From positions 6,689,445 through 6,753,444 of the forward strand of contig NZ_CM001165.1 of NCBI RefSeq assembly GCF_000213055.1: a DNA stretch of 64,000 nucleotides, given 5' to 3'. How positions within the stretch are numbered: position 1 is the first letter of the stretch; each line of letters opens with the position of its first letter. The translations under genes were made by a program, and so were the position numbers. Of this stretch, positions 23,185-36,150 are shown piece by piece. The stretch comes from Streptomyces sp. Tu6071. Its GTDB lineage: Bacteria; Actinomycetota; Actinomycetes; Streptomycetales; Streptomycetaceae. The notes below the pieces were generated by a model. That model did not search any database, was not told the DNA's origin, and saw only the letters and a list, made by a program, of their open reading frames with translations.

Positions 23185-24284
23185 TGGCTGAGGCGCACGC
23201 GGCACGCAGGGACCGGCTGAGGCAGTTGTCCGCGGGAGCGGGCCAGACGGCGGCGCTCGTCTCCCGCCCCGCCAACGTCCGCTATCTCGGCGGCGAGGCC
23301 CCCGAGGGCTCCGTCCTGCTGCTCGGCGCCGAGCGCGGCGGCCCCGACATCCTCTTCGCCGCGAGCCCGCCCGGCGGCCTCGCGGACGAGGCGCTGCGCG
23401 TCCACGTCCTCGCCTGCCCGGCCTCGGACCCCGCCGTCGCCGCCGCCGAGACCGCGGCGGCCAACGGCGCCGAGATCCTCGCCGTCGAGGAGCACCACCT
23501 CACCGTCGCCCGCCACCGCACCCTCGCCGACACGGCGCCGCGCCTGCGCCTGGGCGACCTCGGGCGCGGTGTCGAGCAACTGCGGCTCGTCAAGGACGAG
23601 GAGGAGATCGGGGCACTGCGGATCGCCGCCGAGATCGCCGACCAGGCACTCGGCGAACTCCTGGAGTCGATCCTCGTCGGGCGCACCGAGCGCCACCTCG
23701 CCCTGGAGCTGGAGCGCCGCCTCGTCGACCACGGCGCGGACGGCGCCGCCTTCGCCACCTCCGTCGCCACCGGGCCGCACGCCGGGCTCGCCGGGCACCG
23801 GCCCACGGACCGCCGTGTCGAGGAGGGCGACTTCCTCTCCGTGTGCCTGGGGGCCACGTACCGCGGCTACCGCAGCGAGATCGGGCGGACGTTCGTCATC
23901 GGGACGGCGCCCGAGGAGTGGCAGATCGAGCTGTACGACGCGGTCTTCGCCGCCCAGCGGGCCGGTCGCGAGGCCCTGTTGCCCGGCGCGGCCTGCCGCG
24001 ACGTGGACCGCGCGGTGCGCCAGGCGCTGGAGTCGGCGGGGCACGGAGCGGACCTGCCCGCGCTCACCGGACACGGGGTCGGGCTGGAAAACGACGAGGA
24101 CCCGCAGCTCGCCCCGTCCGCCATGGGTAAACTGGACGCTTGTGTGCCGGTCACCGTCGAACCGGGGGTCCACCTCCCGGGCAGGGGCGGGGTCCGGATC
24201 GATGACACACTCGTCGTGCGCCCCGAGGCGGACGGCGGGCCCGAGCTACTCACCATCACGACCAAGGAGCTGCTCGCGCTCTAG
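23184..24284 (+). CDS. M24 (aminopeptidase P/creatinase-fold) protein with altered metal ligands
   Basis: 366 residues with a creatinase-like N-domain and a C-terminal pita-bread domain, as in Xaa-Pro peptidases. The five metal ligands of active M24 enzymes are Asp, Asp, His, Glu, Glu; here the aligned positions are C221 (in [12 protein letters not shown]), E232 (in RSEIGRTF), H297 (GHGVG), E326 (VEPGVHLP) and D340 (RIDDTLVV). The usual second histidine after GHGxG is also missing (LENDEDP). The protein may therefore be an inactive or differently metallated relative rather than a working proline peptidase. It probably has a leaderless mRNA and precedes efp by 106 bases. In many bacteria an M24 peptidase gene sits next to efp. 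Confidence 0.85.
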   Translation: MAEAHAARRDRLRQLSAGAGQTAALVSRPANVRYLGGEAPEGSVLLLGAERGGPDILFAASPPGGLADEALRVHVLACPASDPAVAAAETAAANGAEILAVEEHHLTVARHRTLADTAPRLRLGDLGRGVEQLRLVKDEEEIGALRIAAEIADQALGELLESILVGRTERHLALELERRLVDHGADGAAFATSVATGPHAGLAGHRPTDRRVEEGDFLSVCLGATYRGYRSEIGRTFVIGTAPEEWQIELYDAVFAAQRAGREALLPGAACRDVDRAVRQALESAGHGADLPALTGHGVGLENDEDPQLAPSAMGKLDACVPVTVEPGVHLPGRGGVRIDDTLVVRPEADGGPELLTITTKELLAL

Positions 24285-24390
24285 GGCAGACGGCCCTCGG
24301 GCCGGGGCGGCGCCGCGGTCGTCCACCAGCTCTTCCCGAGGTCCCAAGGACCTGGGGGAGAGGACCCATCGTCCAGGAGATTCCGCAACC

Positions 24391-24957
24391 GTGGCTTCCA
24401 CGAACGACCTCAAGAACGGCCTGGTGCTCAAGCTCGACAACGACCAGCTCTGGTCCGTCGTCGAGTTCCAGCACGTCAAGCCCGGCAAGGGCCCCGCCTT
24501 CGTGCGCACCAAGCTGAAGAACGTGCTCTCCGGCAAGGTCGTCGACAAGACCTTCAACGCCGGCGTCAAGGTCGAGACGGCCAACGTCGACAAGCGCGGG
24601 ATGCAGTTCTCGTACAAGGACGGCGAGTACTTCGTGTTCATGGACATGGACACGTTCGACCAGATCCACGTGGACCCGAAGGTCGTCGGCGACGCCGCCA
24701 ACTACCTCCTGGAGGGCTTCGAGGCCGTCGTCGCGATGTACGAGGGCAACCCGCTGTACATCGAGCTGCCCGCCGCCGTCGAGCTGGTCATCGCCAACAC
24801 CGAGCCGGGCGTCCAGGGCGACCGCTCCACCGGCGGCACCAAGCCGGCCGAGCTGGAGACCGGGCACACCATCCAGGTCCCGCTCTTCATCACGACCGGC
24901 GAGAAGATCAAGGTCGACACCCGTACCGGCGACTACCTCGGCCGAGTGAACGGCTGA
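24391..24957 (+). CDS. efp: Translation elongation factor P
   Basis: Relieves ribosome stalling at polyproline stretches by binding between the P and E sites. The 188-residue protein has the three-domain EF-P layout: KOW-like N-domain with the tip loop KPGKGPAF (K33 at the tip), middle domain and C-terminal OB domain ending [18 protein letters not shown]. The unmodified-lysine KPGKGP loop is the actinobacterial type. The start is GTG at 24391 with CCAGGAGA upstream. nusB follows two bases after the stop. Confidence 0.96.
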   Translation: MASTNDLKNGLVLKLDNDQLWSVVEFQHVKPGKGPAFVRTKLKNVLSGKVVDKTFNAGVKVETANVDKRGMQFSYKDGEYFVFMDMDTFDQIHVDPKVVGDAANYLLEGFEAVVAMYEGNPLYIELPAAVELVIANTEPGVQGDRSTGGTKPAELETGHTIQVPLFITTGEKIKVDTRTGDYLGRVNG

Positions 24958-24959
24958 TT

Positions 24960-25394
24960 GTGGCTGCTCGCAATACGGCACGCAAGCGCGCCTTCCAGAT
25001 CCTTTTCGAGGCCGACCAGCGCGGCACCGACGTCCTCACGGTGCTCGCGGACTGGGTGCGCCACTCCCGCGGCGACACCCAGCAGCCCCCGGTCAGCGAG
25101 TACACGATGGAGCTCGTCGAGGGGTACGCGGAGCACGCGCGCCGCATCGACGAGGTCATCGCGAAGTACTCGGTGGACTGGCCGCTGGACCGCATGCCGG
25201 TCGTCGACCGCAACATCGTGCGGCTCGGCGCGCACGAACTCGTGTGGGTCGACGGGACGCCGGACGCGGTCGTGATGGACGAGGCGGTGGAACTCGCCAA
25301 GGAGTTCTCCACCGACGACTCCCCGGCCTTCGTCAACGGTCTGCTCGGACGCTTCAAGAACCTCAAGCCCGAACTGCGCGGCCCGGTCGACTGA
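24960..25394 (+). CDS. nusB: Transcription antitermination factor NusB
   Basis: With NusE (S10), NusB binds boxA of rRNA transcripts and prevents premature termination. The 144-residue all-helical protein shows AARNTARKRAFQILFEADQ at the start, the WPLDRMPVVDRNIVRLGAHEL region and the C-terminal EAVELAKEFSTDDSPAFVNGLLG, all typical. The GTG at 24960 is two bases after the efp stop, indicating coupling. Confidence 0.95.
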   Translation: MAARNTARKRAFQILFEADQRGTDVLTVLADWVRHSRGDTQQPPVSEYTMELVEGYAEHARRIDEVIAKYSVDWPLDRMPVVDRNIVRLGAHELVWVDGTPDAVVMDEAVELAKEFSTDDSPAFVNGLLGRFKNLKPELRGPVD

Positions 25395-25590
25395 CCGGAC
25401 CTCGTACGCACGGGCCCGTCGGCGTACGGGGGCCCGGTGGGCGGCGCGTGGCGTGGCGGGCGGCGCGGGGCGTGGCCGGATTCGCGCCGCAGGGGCTGTG
25501 CGCGCGGGGCGCGGGGGACACCATGTGAGCGCCGATCTTGTCGTTCCCCGGGAGCACGCCCCGCGCGGGCCCCGGACCGGAAGGAGCCGC

Positions 25591-27075
25591 ATGAGCCCGT
25601 TCGGACTGCCCCGCCCCGCCGCGCTCCCCGCGCCCGAGGCGGCGATCCTCGCGCGCCTCGCCGCCCTGCGCGCGGGCGACGTCCCCGTCAAGGGCGGTCG
25701 CACGCTCGCGTACGTGTACGACGCCGCCGACAGCGGACTCGACGCGCTCGCCGCCGCCGCGCACGGCGCCTTCGCCGGGGTCAACGGGCTCGACATGACC
25801 GTCTTCCCGAGCGTCGTCCGCCTGGAGAACGACCTCGTCGCCCGCGCCGCGGCGCTCCTCGGCGGGACCCCCGGCACGGCCGGGACCTTCACGAGCGGCG
25901 GCACCGAGTCCTGCCTCCTCGCCGTCCTCACGGCACGCGAACACGCCCGCGCGGTACGGGGCGTGACGCGCCCTCGGCTCGTGCTGCCCGCCACCGCGCA
26001 CGCCGCCTTCCACAAGGCCGCGCACCTCTTCGGCCTGGAGGTCGTCACCGTCCCCGTCGACCCGGAGAGCTTCCGCCCCGACCCCGCCGCCGTGCGCGCG
26101 GCCCTCACCGGGGACACCGCGCTCGTCGTCGCCTCCGCGCCCTCGTACGCGCACGGCGTCCTCGACCCCGTCGCCGAGATCGCCGGGGAGGCCGCCGCGC
26201 GCGGAGTGCTGTGCCACGTGGACGCGTGCATCGGCGGCTGGTACCTCGGCCACCTGCGTCGCGCGCCCGAGGGAGCGGACCTCGCGCCCTTCGACCTCTC
26301 CGTGCCGGGCGTGACCTCGCTCTCCGTCGACCTGCACAAGTACGGCTACACCCCCAAGGGCGCCTCGCTGCTGCTCTTCCGGGACGCGGAACTGCGCCGC
26401 CACGGGTGGTTCGCGCACGCCGACTGGCCCGGCTACCCGGTCGTCAACGCGACGCTCCAGGGCACCAAGTCGGCGGGGCCGCTCGCCGCCGCCTGGGCGG
26501 TCACCGAGCGGATCGGCACCGAGGGGTACACGGATCTCGCGGTCCGCGTGCACCACGCCCGTACCGCCCTCGCGGACGGCGTCGCGCGCGTCCCGGGGCT
26601 GCGGGTCCTCGGCACGCCCGCCGCCTCGCTCCTCGCGGTGGCCGCCGCGCCGGGCGGCCCGGACCCCTTCGTCGTCGCCGACGAGATGCGGACGGCCGGC
26701 TGGTACCTCCAGCCGCAGCCCGCGGCGGCGGGCTCGCCCGCCAACGTGCACCTGACCGTCACGGCGGCCGTCGCGGCCCCCGAGACCGTGGAACAGCTCC
26801 TGAAGGACCTCGCGGAGGCGGTGGTACGCGCCCACGCGCACGGCCCGGTCACGGTGGACCCGGCGATCGCCGAGGCCGCGGCGGCCCTGGACCCGGACCG
26901 TGTCGGCCCCGCCGAGGTCGCCCTCGCCCTCGACCTCGCGGGCATCGGCGACGGCGCCCTCCCGGACCGCATGGCCCCCGTCCTCGCCGTCCTCCAGGCG
27001 CTGCCCCCGCGCCTCGCGGCCCGCCTCCTGCCGGAGGTGATCGGGCGGCTCTACCCGGGCGTGGCGGCGGCCTGA
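25591..27075 (+). CDS. PLP-dependent decarboxylase/lyase-like enzyme
   Basis: 494-residue fold-type I PLP enzyme related to group II amino-acid decarboxylases and sphingosine-1-phosphate lyase. Visible features: TFTSGGTESCLLAVL (phosphate-binding loop), a cofactor-stacking HAAFHKAAH segment, HVDACIGGWYLG (the aspartate that binds the pyridine nitrogen) and SVDLHKYGYTPKG with the PLP lysine K250. The substrate cannot be read from sequence. ATG 25591 has AAGGAG five bases upstream; the open frame upstream has no such site. A terminator separates it from convergent bldD. Confidence 0.83.
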   Translation: MSPFGLPRPAALPAPEAAILARLAALRAGDVPVKGGRTLAYVYDAADSGLDALAAAAHGAFAGVNGLDMTVFPSVVRLENDLVARAAALLGGTPGTAGTFTSGGTESCLLAVLTAREHARAVRGVTRPRLVLPATAHAAFHKAAHLFGLEVVTVPVDPESFRPDPAAVRAALTGDTALVVASAPSYAHGVLDPVAEIAGEAAARGVLCHVDACIGGWYLGHLRRAPEGADLAPFDLSVPGVTSLSVDLHKYGYTPKGASLLLFRDAELRRHGWFAHADWPGYPVVNATLQGTKSAGPLAAAWAVTERIGTEGYTDLAVRVHHARTALADGVARVPGLRVLGTPAASLLAVAAAPGGPDPFVVADEMRTAGWYLQPQPAAAGSPANVHLTVTAAVAAPETVEQLLKDLAEAVVRAHAHGPVTVDPAIAEAAAALDPDRVGPAEVALALDLAGIGDGALPDRMAPVLAVLQALPPRLAARLLPEVIGRLYPGVAAA

Positions 27076-27126
27076 GAGGCCCCGGCCCGCGCGCGGCTCC
27101 CGACTGCCTGCCCGCGATTACGCCGA

Positions 27127-27157
27127 AAGGGTGAGCCGGTCAATCCGGCTCACCCTT
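27127..27157. terminator. Bidirectional terminator between the PLP enzyme gene and bldD
   Basis: Perfect 13-bp inverted repeat (27127-27139 and 27145-27157) with a 5-base loop between the convergent stops. Confidence 0.85.
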
Positions 27158-27180
27158 CACGCGCGCTGTCGAGGCGGGAC

Positions 27181-27681
27181 TCAGCCCTCCTCGTGCGCCA
27201 CCGCCCGGCGCGCGTCCGCGTCCAGCACTCCCCAGCTGATGAGCTGCTCGGTCAGGACCGAGGGGGACTGGTCGTAGATCACGGCGAGGGTGCGCAGGTC
27301 GTCCTGGCGGATCGAGAGGACCTTGCCGTTGTAGTCCCCGCGCTGGGACTGGATGGTCGCCGCGTACCGCTGGAGCGGGCCCGCCTTCTCCGCGGGGACG
27401 GTGGCCAGACGCTCCAGGTCGAGGACGAGCTTGGGCGGCGGCTCGGCGGCACCGCCGGGCGTGGTGCCCGGCAGCAGCTCCTGGACGGGAACCCCGTAGA
27501 AGTCGGCCAGCTCGGCGAGACGCTGGACGGTGACCGCGCGGTCGCCCCGCTCGTACGAACCGACCACGACCGCCTTCCAGCGCCCCTGGGACTTCTCCTC
27601 GACACCGTGGAGGGAGAGGCCCTGCTGGGTGCGGATGGCCCGGAGCTTGGCCCCGAGCTGTTTGGCGTATTCGCTGGACAT
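27181..27681 (-). CDS. bldD: Developmental master regulator BldD
   Basis: Represses sporulation genes during vegetative growth in streptomycetes; a dimer held by tetrameric c-di-GMP binds DNA. The 166-residue protein has an N-terminal helix-turn-helix (about 8-70, EYAKQLGAKLRAIRTQQGLS) and a C-terminal effector domain. The c-di-GMP signature RXD-X8-RXXD is fully present: R114-G-D116, eight residues, R125-Q-D-D128. ATG 27681 follows GGGGAGCTAT and gives the known N-terminus; 19 upstream codons in frame are excluded. It is divergent from pyrR. A BldD-type operator lies 48 bases upstream, consistent with the autoregulation known in S. coelicolor. Confidence 0.97.
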   Translation of the reverse strand: MSSEYAKQLGAKLRAIRTQQGLSLHGVEEKSQGRWKAVVVGSYERGDRAVTVQRLAELADFYGVPVQELLPGTTPGGAAEPPPKLVLDLERLATVPAEKAGPLQRYAATIQSQRGDYNGKVLSIRQDDLRTLAVIYDQSPSVLTEQLISWGVLDADARRAVAHEEG

Positions 27682-27728
27682 ATAGCTCCCCGGACACTGT
27701 GACAATGTGCGGCCCAGCCGAGAAGGCT

Positions 27729-27739
27729 GGTGACTCACG
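27729..27739. promoter_or_regulatory. BldD-box-like operator upstream of bldD
   Basis: GGTGACTCACG (minus strand CGTGAGTCACC) matches the BldD recognition pattern of AGTGA and TCACC half-sites with a one-base gap, with one half-site mismatch. A further TCACC lies directly beside it. Its position upstream of bldD fits known autorepression. Confidence 0.55.
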
Positions 27740-27924
27740 GTGAGGTTACGCAGCGTGATTTGCCTGCGTCAAGCGGAACCGGTGGACCTCCGCCCCCCAG
27801 GCTTCCGCCCGGGGGACCCCCACACCCCGTTGCCCGCGTGGTGACAGGCGTCACCGGGCCCGGGGGCAGGGGGGTTCCCGTCCTCATTCTTGCCCCTGGT
27901 AGCGTGGGTGGCGCAATTCAGACG

Positions 27925-27958
27925 TCCTTTAAGAGCCGTCCCGTGAGGCGGAGAAGGA
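27925..27958 (+). promoter_or_regulatory. PyrR-binding RNA element in the pyrR leader
   Basis: The leader RNA contains GUCCCGUGAGGC at 27938-27949, matching the PyrR anti-antiterminator consensus UCCNGNGAGGY. It sits in a hairpin whose base pairs UCCUU (27925-27929) with AAGGA (27954-27958). The closing AAGGA is part of the pyrR ribosome-binding site AAGGAGG, so PyrR-UMP binding is expected to block translation, as reported for mycobacterial pyrR. There is no separate terminator hairpin. Confidence 0.75.
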
Positions 27959-27967
27959 GGTCCCTCG

Positions 27968-28552
27968 ATGGACAGCCACACCCAGGACCACCCCCTCGAC
28001 GAGGAGCCCGGCGGGCCCCGGCCCGTGCTCGAAGGCCCCGACATCGCCCGGGTGCTCACCCGCATCGCCCACGAGATCGTCGAACGCGCCAAGGGCGCCG
28101 ACGACGTGGTGCTGCTCGGCATCCCCACCCGCGGGGTGCACCTCGCGGAGCGGCTCGCCGCGAAACTCGCCGCGATCACCGGACGCCCGGTCCCCACCGG
28201 CTCGCTCGACATCACGATGTACCGCGACGACCTGCGCCTCAAGCCCGCCCGCGCCCTCGGTCGCACCGAGATCCCCGCCGAAGGGCTCGACGGACGCCTC
28301 GTCGTCCTCGTCGACGACGTGCTCTTCTCCGGCCGCACCATCCGCGCCGCGCTCGACGCCCTCGGCGACATCGGCCGCCCCCGCGCCGTCCAGCTCGCCG
28401 TCCTCGTCGACCGGGGCCACCGCGAGCTGCCGATCCGCGCCGACTACGTCGGAAAGAACCTCCCCACCTCGCTGCGCGAGACCGTCAAGGTGCAGCTCAC
28501 CGAGGAGGACGGCCGCGACGCCGTGCTGCTCGGCGGCACCGCCCCGCGCTAG
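27968..28552 (+). CDS. pyrR: Pyrimidine operon regulator PyrR / uracil phosphoribosyltransferase
   Basis: 194-residue PRTase-fold RNA-binding protein that senses UMP/UTP and controls pyr mRNA; many members also make UMP from uracil and PRPP. The PRPP loop is [14 protein letters not shown], with the family N-terminal [14 protein letters not shown] and basic RNA-binding patch residues ([13 protein letters not shown]). ATG 27968 has AAGGAGG ten bases upstream, and that site lies inside the PyrR-binding element. pyrB begins 136 bases downstream; the gap holds no clear terminator. Confidence 0.95.
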   Translation: MDSHTQDHPLDEEPGGPRPVLEGPDIARVLTRIAHEIVERAKGADDVVLLGIPTRGVHLAERLAAKLAAITGRPVPTGSLDITMYRDDLRLKPARALGRTEIPAEGLDGRLVVLVDDVLFSGRTIRAALDALGDIGRPRAVQLAVLVDRGHRELPIRADYVGKNLPTSLRETVKVQLTEEDGRDAVLLGGTAPR

Positions 28553-28688
28553 CGCGCACCCGCAGACCCCCGCTCGCCCGAACGGGTGAGCCGGTGTGCC
28601 CGCACGCCCGTGAGCGGTCCCGCCGCGCCGAGCGCCGCCCCGCCGCCGTACCCCCACACCTCACCGAGCCGTACTCCAGGAGCCCCGG

Positions 28689-29678
28689 ATGATGCGACAC
28701 CTCATCTCGGCCGCCGACCTCTCCCGCGACGAAGCCGTCCAGATCCTCGACACCGCCGAGGAAATGGCGCGGGTGGCCGACCGGCCCATCAAGAAACTGC
28801 CGACCCTGCGCGGCCGTACCGTGGTCAACCTCTTCTTCGAGGACTCCACGCGCACCCGCACCTCCTTCGAGGTCGCCGAGAAGCGCCTCTCCGCCGACGT
28901 CATCAACTTCGCCGCCAAGGGCTCCAGCGTCTCCAAGGGCGAATCGCTCAAGGACACCGCGCAGACCCTGGAGGCGATGGGCGTCGACGCCGTCGTCGTC
29001 CGGCACGGCGCCTCGGGCGCCCCGCAGCGCCTCGCCACGACGGGCTGGATCGACGCCGCCGTCATCAACGCGGGCGACGGCACCCACCAGCACCCCACGC
29101 AGGCCCTCCTGGACGCCTTCACGCTCCGCCGCAGGCTCCTCGGCCCCGAGCCGATGGGCGCGGACCTCAAGGGCCGCCGCGTCACCCTCGTCGGCGACAT
29201 CCTGCACAGCCGCGTCGCCCGCTCCAACGTGGACCTGCTCCACACCCTCGGCGCCCACGTCACCCTCGTCGCCCCGCCGACCCTGCTCCCGGTCGGCGTG
29301 GAGACGTGGCCCTGCGAGATCTCCTACGACCTCGACGCGGCCCTGGGCGGGGCGGACGCCGTCATGATGCTGCGCGTCCAGCGCGAGCGGATGAACGCCG
29401 CGTACTTCCCGACCGAGCGCGAGTACGCGCGGCGCTACGGGCTCGACGGGCAGCGCATGGCGCGGATGCCGGAGCACGCCGTCGTCATGCACCCCGGGCC
29501 GATGGTGCGCGGCATGGAGATCACCGCCGAGGTCGCCGACTCGCCGCGCTGCACCGTGATCGAGCAGGTCGCCAACGGCGTCTCCGTCCGCATGGCCGTG
29601 CTCTACCTGCTGCTCGGCGGCCAGGAACCCGCCCCCACCCACAGCCGACCCGCCGCCGTCCAGGCCGAGGAGAAGTAA
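28689..29678 (+). CDS. pyrB: Aspartate carbamoyltransferase catalytic subunit
   Basis: Condenses carbamoyl phosphate with aspartate, the committed step of pyrimidine synthesis. The 329-residue protein has the carbamoyl-phosphate motif [19 protein letters not shown], and the aspartate-domain MLRVQRERM. No pyrI regulatory gene is nearby, as usual in actinobacteria. Start ATG 28689 or the adjacent 28692, preceded by CAGGAGCC. pyrC begins four bases after the stop. Confidence 0.96.
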   Translation: MMRHLISAADLSRDEAVQILDTAEEMARVADRPIKKLPTLRGRTVVNLFFEDSTRTRTSFEVAEKRLSADVINFAAKGSSVSKGESLKDTAQTLEAMGVDAVVVRHGASGAPQRLATTGWIDAAVINAGDGTHQHPTQALLDAFTLRRRLLGPEPMGADLKGRRVTLVGDILHSRVARSNVDLLHTLGAHVTLVAPPTLLPVGVETWPCEISYDLDAALGGADAVMMLRVQRERMNAAYFPTEREYARRYGLDGQRMARMPEHAVVMHPGPMVRGMEITAEVADSPRCTVIEQVANGVSVRMAVLYLLLGGQEPAPTHSRPAAVQAEEK

Positions 29679-29682
29679 GCAC

Positions 29683-30978
29683 ATGACCTCCGTGAACAAG
29701 ACCCTGATCCGCGGCGCCCGCGTCCTCGGCGGCGAAAGCGCCGACGTCCTCATCGACGGCGACACGATCGCCCGGGTCGGCCCCGGCATCGAGGCGGGCG
29801 ACGCGACCGTGGTCGAGGCCGCCGGGCGCGTGCTCCTCCCCGGCCTCGTCGACCTCCACACCCACCTGCGCGAGCCGGGCCGCGAGGACTCCGAGACGGT
29901 CCTCACCGGCACCCGCGCCGCCGCGAAGGGCGGCTACACCGCCGTCCACGCCATGGCGAACACCTTCCCCGTCGCCGACACCGCCGGGGTCGTCGAGCAG
30001 GTGTGGCGGCTCGGCCGCGAGTCCGGCTACTGCGACGTCCAGCCCGTCGGCGCCGTCACCGTCGGCCTGGAGGGCAAGAAGCTCGCCGAACTCGGCGCGA
30101 TGCACGACTCCGCCGCCGCCGTGAAGGTCTTCTCGGACGACGGCAAGTGCGTGGACGACGCCGTGATCATGCGGCGCGCCCTGGAGTACGTGAAGGCGTT
30201 CGGCGGCGTCGTCGCGCAGCACGCGCAGGAGCCGCGCCTCACCGAGGGCGCCCAGATGAACGAGGGCGTCGTCTCCGCCGAACTCGGCCTCGGCGGCTGG
30301 CCCGCCGTCGCCGAGGAGTCCGTCATCGCCCGCGACGTCCTCCTCGCCGCCCACGTCGGCTCCCGCCTCCACGTGTGCCACGTCTCCACCGCCGGGTCCG
30401 TCGAGATCGTCCGCTGGGCCAAGTCCAAGGGCTGGGACGTCACCGCCGAGGTCACCCCGCACCACCTCCTCCTCACCGACGAGCTGGTCCGCGGCTACGA
30501 CCCCGTCTACAAGGTCAACCCGCCGCTGCGCACCGAGGCCGACGTCCGGGCCCTGCGCGCCGGGCTCGCTGACGGCACCATCGACTGCGTCGCCACCGAC
30601 CACGCCCCGCACCCGCAGGAGGACAAGGACTGCGAGTGGGCCGCCGCCGCGATGGGCATGGTCGGCCTGGAGACCGCGCTCTCCGTCGTCCAGCACGCCA
30701 TGGTCGACACCGGCCTCCTCGACTGGGCCGGCGTCGCCGAGCGGATGTCCTTCCGCCCGGCCCGCATCGGCCGCCTCGAGGGCCACGGCCGCCCGGTCGC
30801 CGCCGGTGAGCCCGCGAACCTGACCCTGCTCGACCCCGGCTACCGTGGAACGGTGGACCCCGCCGGGTTCGCCTCCCGCAGCAGGAACACCCCCTACCGG
30901 GGCCTGGACCTGCCGGGACGCGTCACCCACACCTTCCTGCGGGGCCGCGCGACCCTCGTCGACGGGACCCTCGCGTGA
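29683..30978 (+). CDS. pyrC: Dihydroorotase
   Basis: Cyclises carbamoyl aspartate to dihydroorotate. The 431-residue amidohydrolase has the metal motif [10 protein letters not shown], further ligand histidines in VAQHAQEP and VCHVST, and VATDHAPH with the catalytic aspartate, the class I pattern. ATG 29683 follows GAGGAGAAGTAAGC. The final four bases overlap the next gene (GTGA). Confidence 0.96.
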   Translation: MTSVNKTLIRGARVLGGESADVLIDGDTIARVGPGIEAGDATVVEAAGRVLLPGLVDLHTHLREPGREDSETVLTGTRAAAKGGYTAVHAMANTFPVADTAGVVEQVWRLGRESGYCDVQPVGAVTVGLEGKKLAELGAMHDSAAAVKVFSDDGKCVDDAVIMRRALEYVKAFGGVVAQHAQEPRLTEGAQMNEGVVSAELGLGGWPAVAEESVIARDVLLAAHVGSRLHVCHVSTAGSVEIVRWAKSKGWDVTAEVTPHHLLLTDELVRGYDPVYKVNPPLRTEADVRALRAGLADGTIDCVATDHAPHPQEDKDCEWAAAAMGMVGLETALSVVQHAMVDTGLLDWAGVAERMSFRPARIGRLEGHGRPVAAGEPANLTLLDPGYRGTVDPAGFASRSRNTPYRGLDLPGRVTHTFLRGRATLVDGTLA

Positions 30979-31580
30979 CCTACCTCACCGCCACGGCGGA
31001 CACCCTGCTCGCGGACGGGCAGAAGTCCGCCGACGTGACCGACTGGGCCGGCCGCGTCGGCTGGATCGTCGGACTGCTGCTCTTCGTCACCCTCGTGTAC
31101 TGGCTCATGCGCGAGGGCTGGAAGTGGCGCGGCACCCTCCAGTCCGGGCTGCCCGCGCTCCCCGAAGCCCCCGAGGACCCCGCGGAGCCGAGCCTCACGC
31201 TCAGCGGCAGGTACCACGGCTCCACGACCGCCGGGCAGTGGCTCGACCGGATCGTCGCGCACGGCCTCGGCACCCGCAGCCGCGCCGAGCTGAGCCTGCG
31301 CCCCGCCGGGCTCACCGTCGAGCGCCGGGGCGCCCCCGGCTTCTTCGTCCCCGCCGCCGCCCTGCGCGGCGCCCGCCTCGACAAGGGCATCGCCGGGAAG
31401 GTCCTCACCGAGAACGGCCTCCTCGTCGTCACCTGGGCCCACGGGGACACCCTCATCGACTCCGGCTTCCGCTCCGAACGGGCCGCCGAGCACCCCGCGT
31501 GGGTCGCCGCCCTCAACGCCGCGAGCGGCACCCACGCGCAGAACCACCCGACCACCACGACGGAAGGCGCCGCACGATGA
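30975..31580 (+). CDS. Membrane protein with PH-like domain, pyr operon member
   Basis: 201 residues of unknown function. One transmembrane helix (about 27-45, [19 protein letters not shown]) is followed by a basic stretch and a beta-rich cytoplasmic domain resembling a bacterial PH-like fold ([51 protein letters not shown]). It sits between pyrC and carA in actinobacterial pyr operons with overlaps on both sides (GTGA and ATGA), so it is translated with the pyrimidine enzymes. A scaffolding or transport role has not been shown. Confidence 0.78.
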   Translation: MTYLTATADTLLADGQKSADVTDWAGRVGWIVGLLLFVTLVYWLMREGWKWRGTLQSGLPALPEAPEDPAEPSLTLSGRYHGSTTAGQWLDRIVAHGLGTRSRAELSLRPAGLTVERRGAPGFFVPAAALRGARLDKGIAGKVLTENGLLVVTWAHGDTLIDSGFRSERAAEHPAWVAALNAASGTHAQNHPTTTTEGAAR

Positions 31581-32714
31581 CGACCTCCACTCAGGGGCGC
31601 CAGCAGACGCCCGCTGCCGTACTCGTCCTGGAGGACGGCCGCGTCTTTCGCGGTCGCGCCTACGGGGCCGTGGGGGAGACCTTCGGCGAAGCCGTCTTCT
31701 CCACCGGCATGACCGGCTACCAGGAAACCCTCACCGACCCCTCGTACCACCGCCAGGTCGTCGTCATGACGGCCCCGCACATCGGCAACACCGGAGTCAA
31801 CGACGAGGACCCCGAGTCCCGCCGCATCTGGGTCGCCGGCTACGTCGTCCGCGACCCCGCGCGGCGCCCCTCCAGCTGGCGCTCCCGGCGCACCCTGGAC
31901 GAGGAACTGGACCAGCAGGGCGTCGTCGGGATCGCGGGGATCGACACCCGCGCCCTCACCCGCCACCTGCGCGAGCGCGGCGCGATGCGCGTCGGCATCT
32001 TCAGCGGCGAGTCGCTCCCGAGCGACGCCGAGGCCCTGGAGCGGGTCCGGCAGGCCCCCGAGATGAAGGGCGCCGACCTCTCCGCCGAGGTCGCGACCGA
32101 GCAGGCGTACGTCGTCCCCGCGGTCGGCACCAAGAAGTTCACCGTCGCCGCGATCGACCTCGGCATCAAGGGCATGACCCCGCACCGCATGGCCGAGCGC
32201 GGCATCGAGGTGCACGTCCTGCCCGCCACGGCGACCGCCGAGGACATCTACGCGGTGAGCCCCGACGGCGTCTTCTTCTCCAACGGCCCCGGCGACCCCG
32301 GGACCGCCGAGCACCCCGTCGCCCTCATGCGCGAGGTCCTGGAGCGCCGCACGCCGCTCTTCGGCATCTGCTTCGGCAACCAGATCCTCGGGCGCGCGCT
32401 CGGCTTCGGCACGTACAAGCTCAAGTACGGCCACCGCGGCATCAACCAGCCCGTCCAGGACCGCGCCACCGGCAAGGTCGAGGTCACCGCGCACAACCAC
32501 GGCTTCGCCGTCGACGCGCCCCTCGACAAGGTCTCCGAGACCCCCTACGGGCGCGTCGAGGTCTCCCACGTGTGCCTCAACGACAACGTCGTCGAAGGGC
32601 TCCAGCTCCTCGACCGGCCCGCTTTCAGTGTCCAGTACCACCCCGAAGCCGCCGCGGGTCCGCACGACGCCGCGTACCTCTTCGACCGCTTCACGTCTTT
32701 GATGGAGGGCCAGC

Positions 32715-32722
<8 letters not shown>
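31577..32722 (+). CDS. carA: Carbamoyl-phosphate synthase small subunit
   Basis: Glutamine amidotransferase subunit that feeds ammonia to CarB. The 381 residues have the N-terminal CarA domain ([22 protein letters not shown]) and a class I GATase domain with the nucleophile in [14 protein letters not shown] (usually GICLGHQ) and the His-Glu pair in [13 protein letters not shown] 31577 overlaps the preceding stop (ATGA); carB begins eight bases before the carA stop. Confidence 0.95.
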
Positions 32723-36029
<3,307 letters not shown>

Positions 36030-36045
36030 GTCCCTGAAGCGGTAC

Positions 36046-36080
36046 GAGGGGGACATCGTTTTTCGGGCGGTGTCCCCCTC
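36046..36080 (+). terminator. Terminator after carB
   Basis: Perfect 10-bp stem GAGGGGGACA / TGTCCCCCTC with a 15-base loop containing five T, between carB and pyrD. It suggests that pyrD-pyrF can be a separate or attenuated transcription unit. Confidence 0.7.
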
Positions 36081-36150
36081 TCCATGCCCACCGCCCCGCA
36101 CCCCGCCCTCCCGACGCCCCGCCACCCCGCCGACCCGGACGGACCCTCCC

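Noticed and set aside
36070..36150. ATG start of pyrD 27 codons upstream
   Set aside because: Pro/Thr-rich translation, no ribosome site, overlaps the carB terminator; GTG 36151 gives the family N-terminus.
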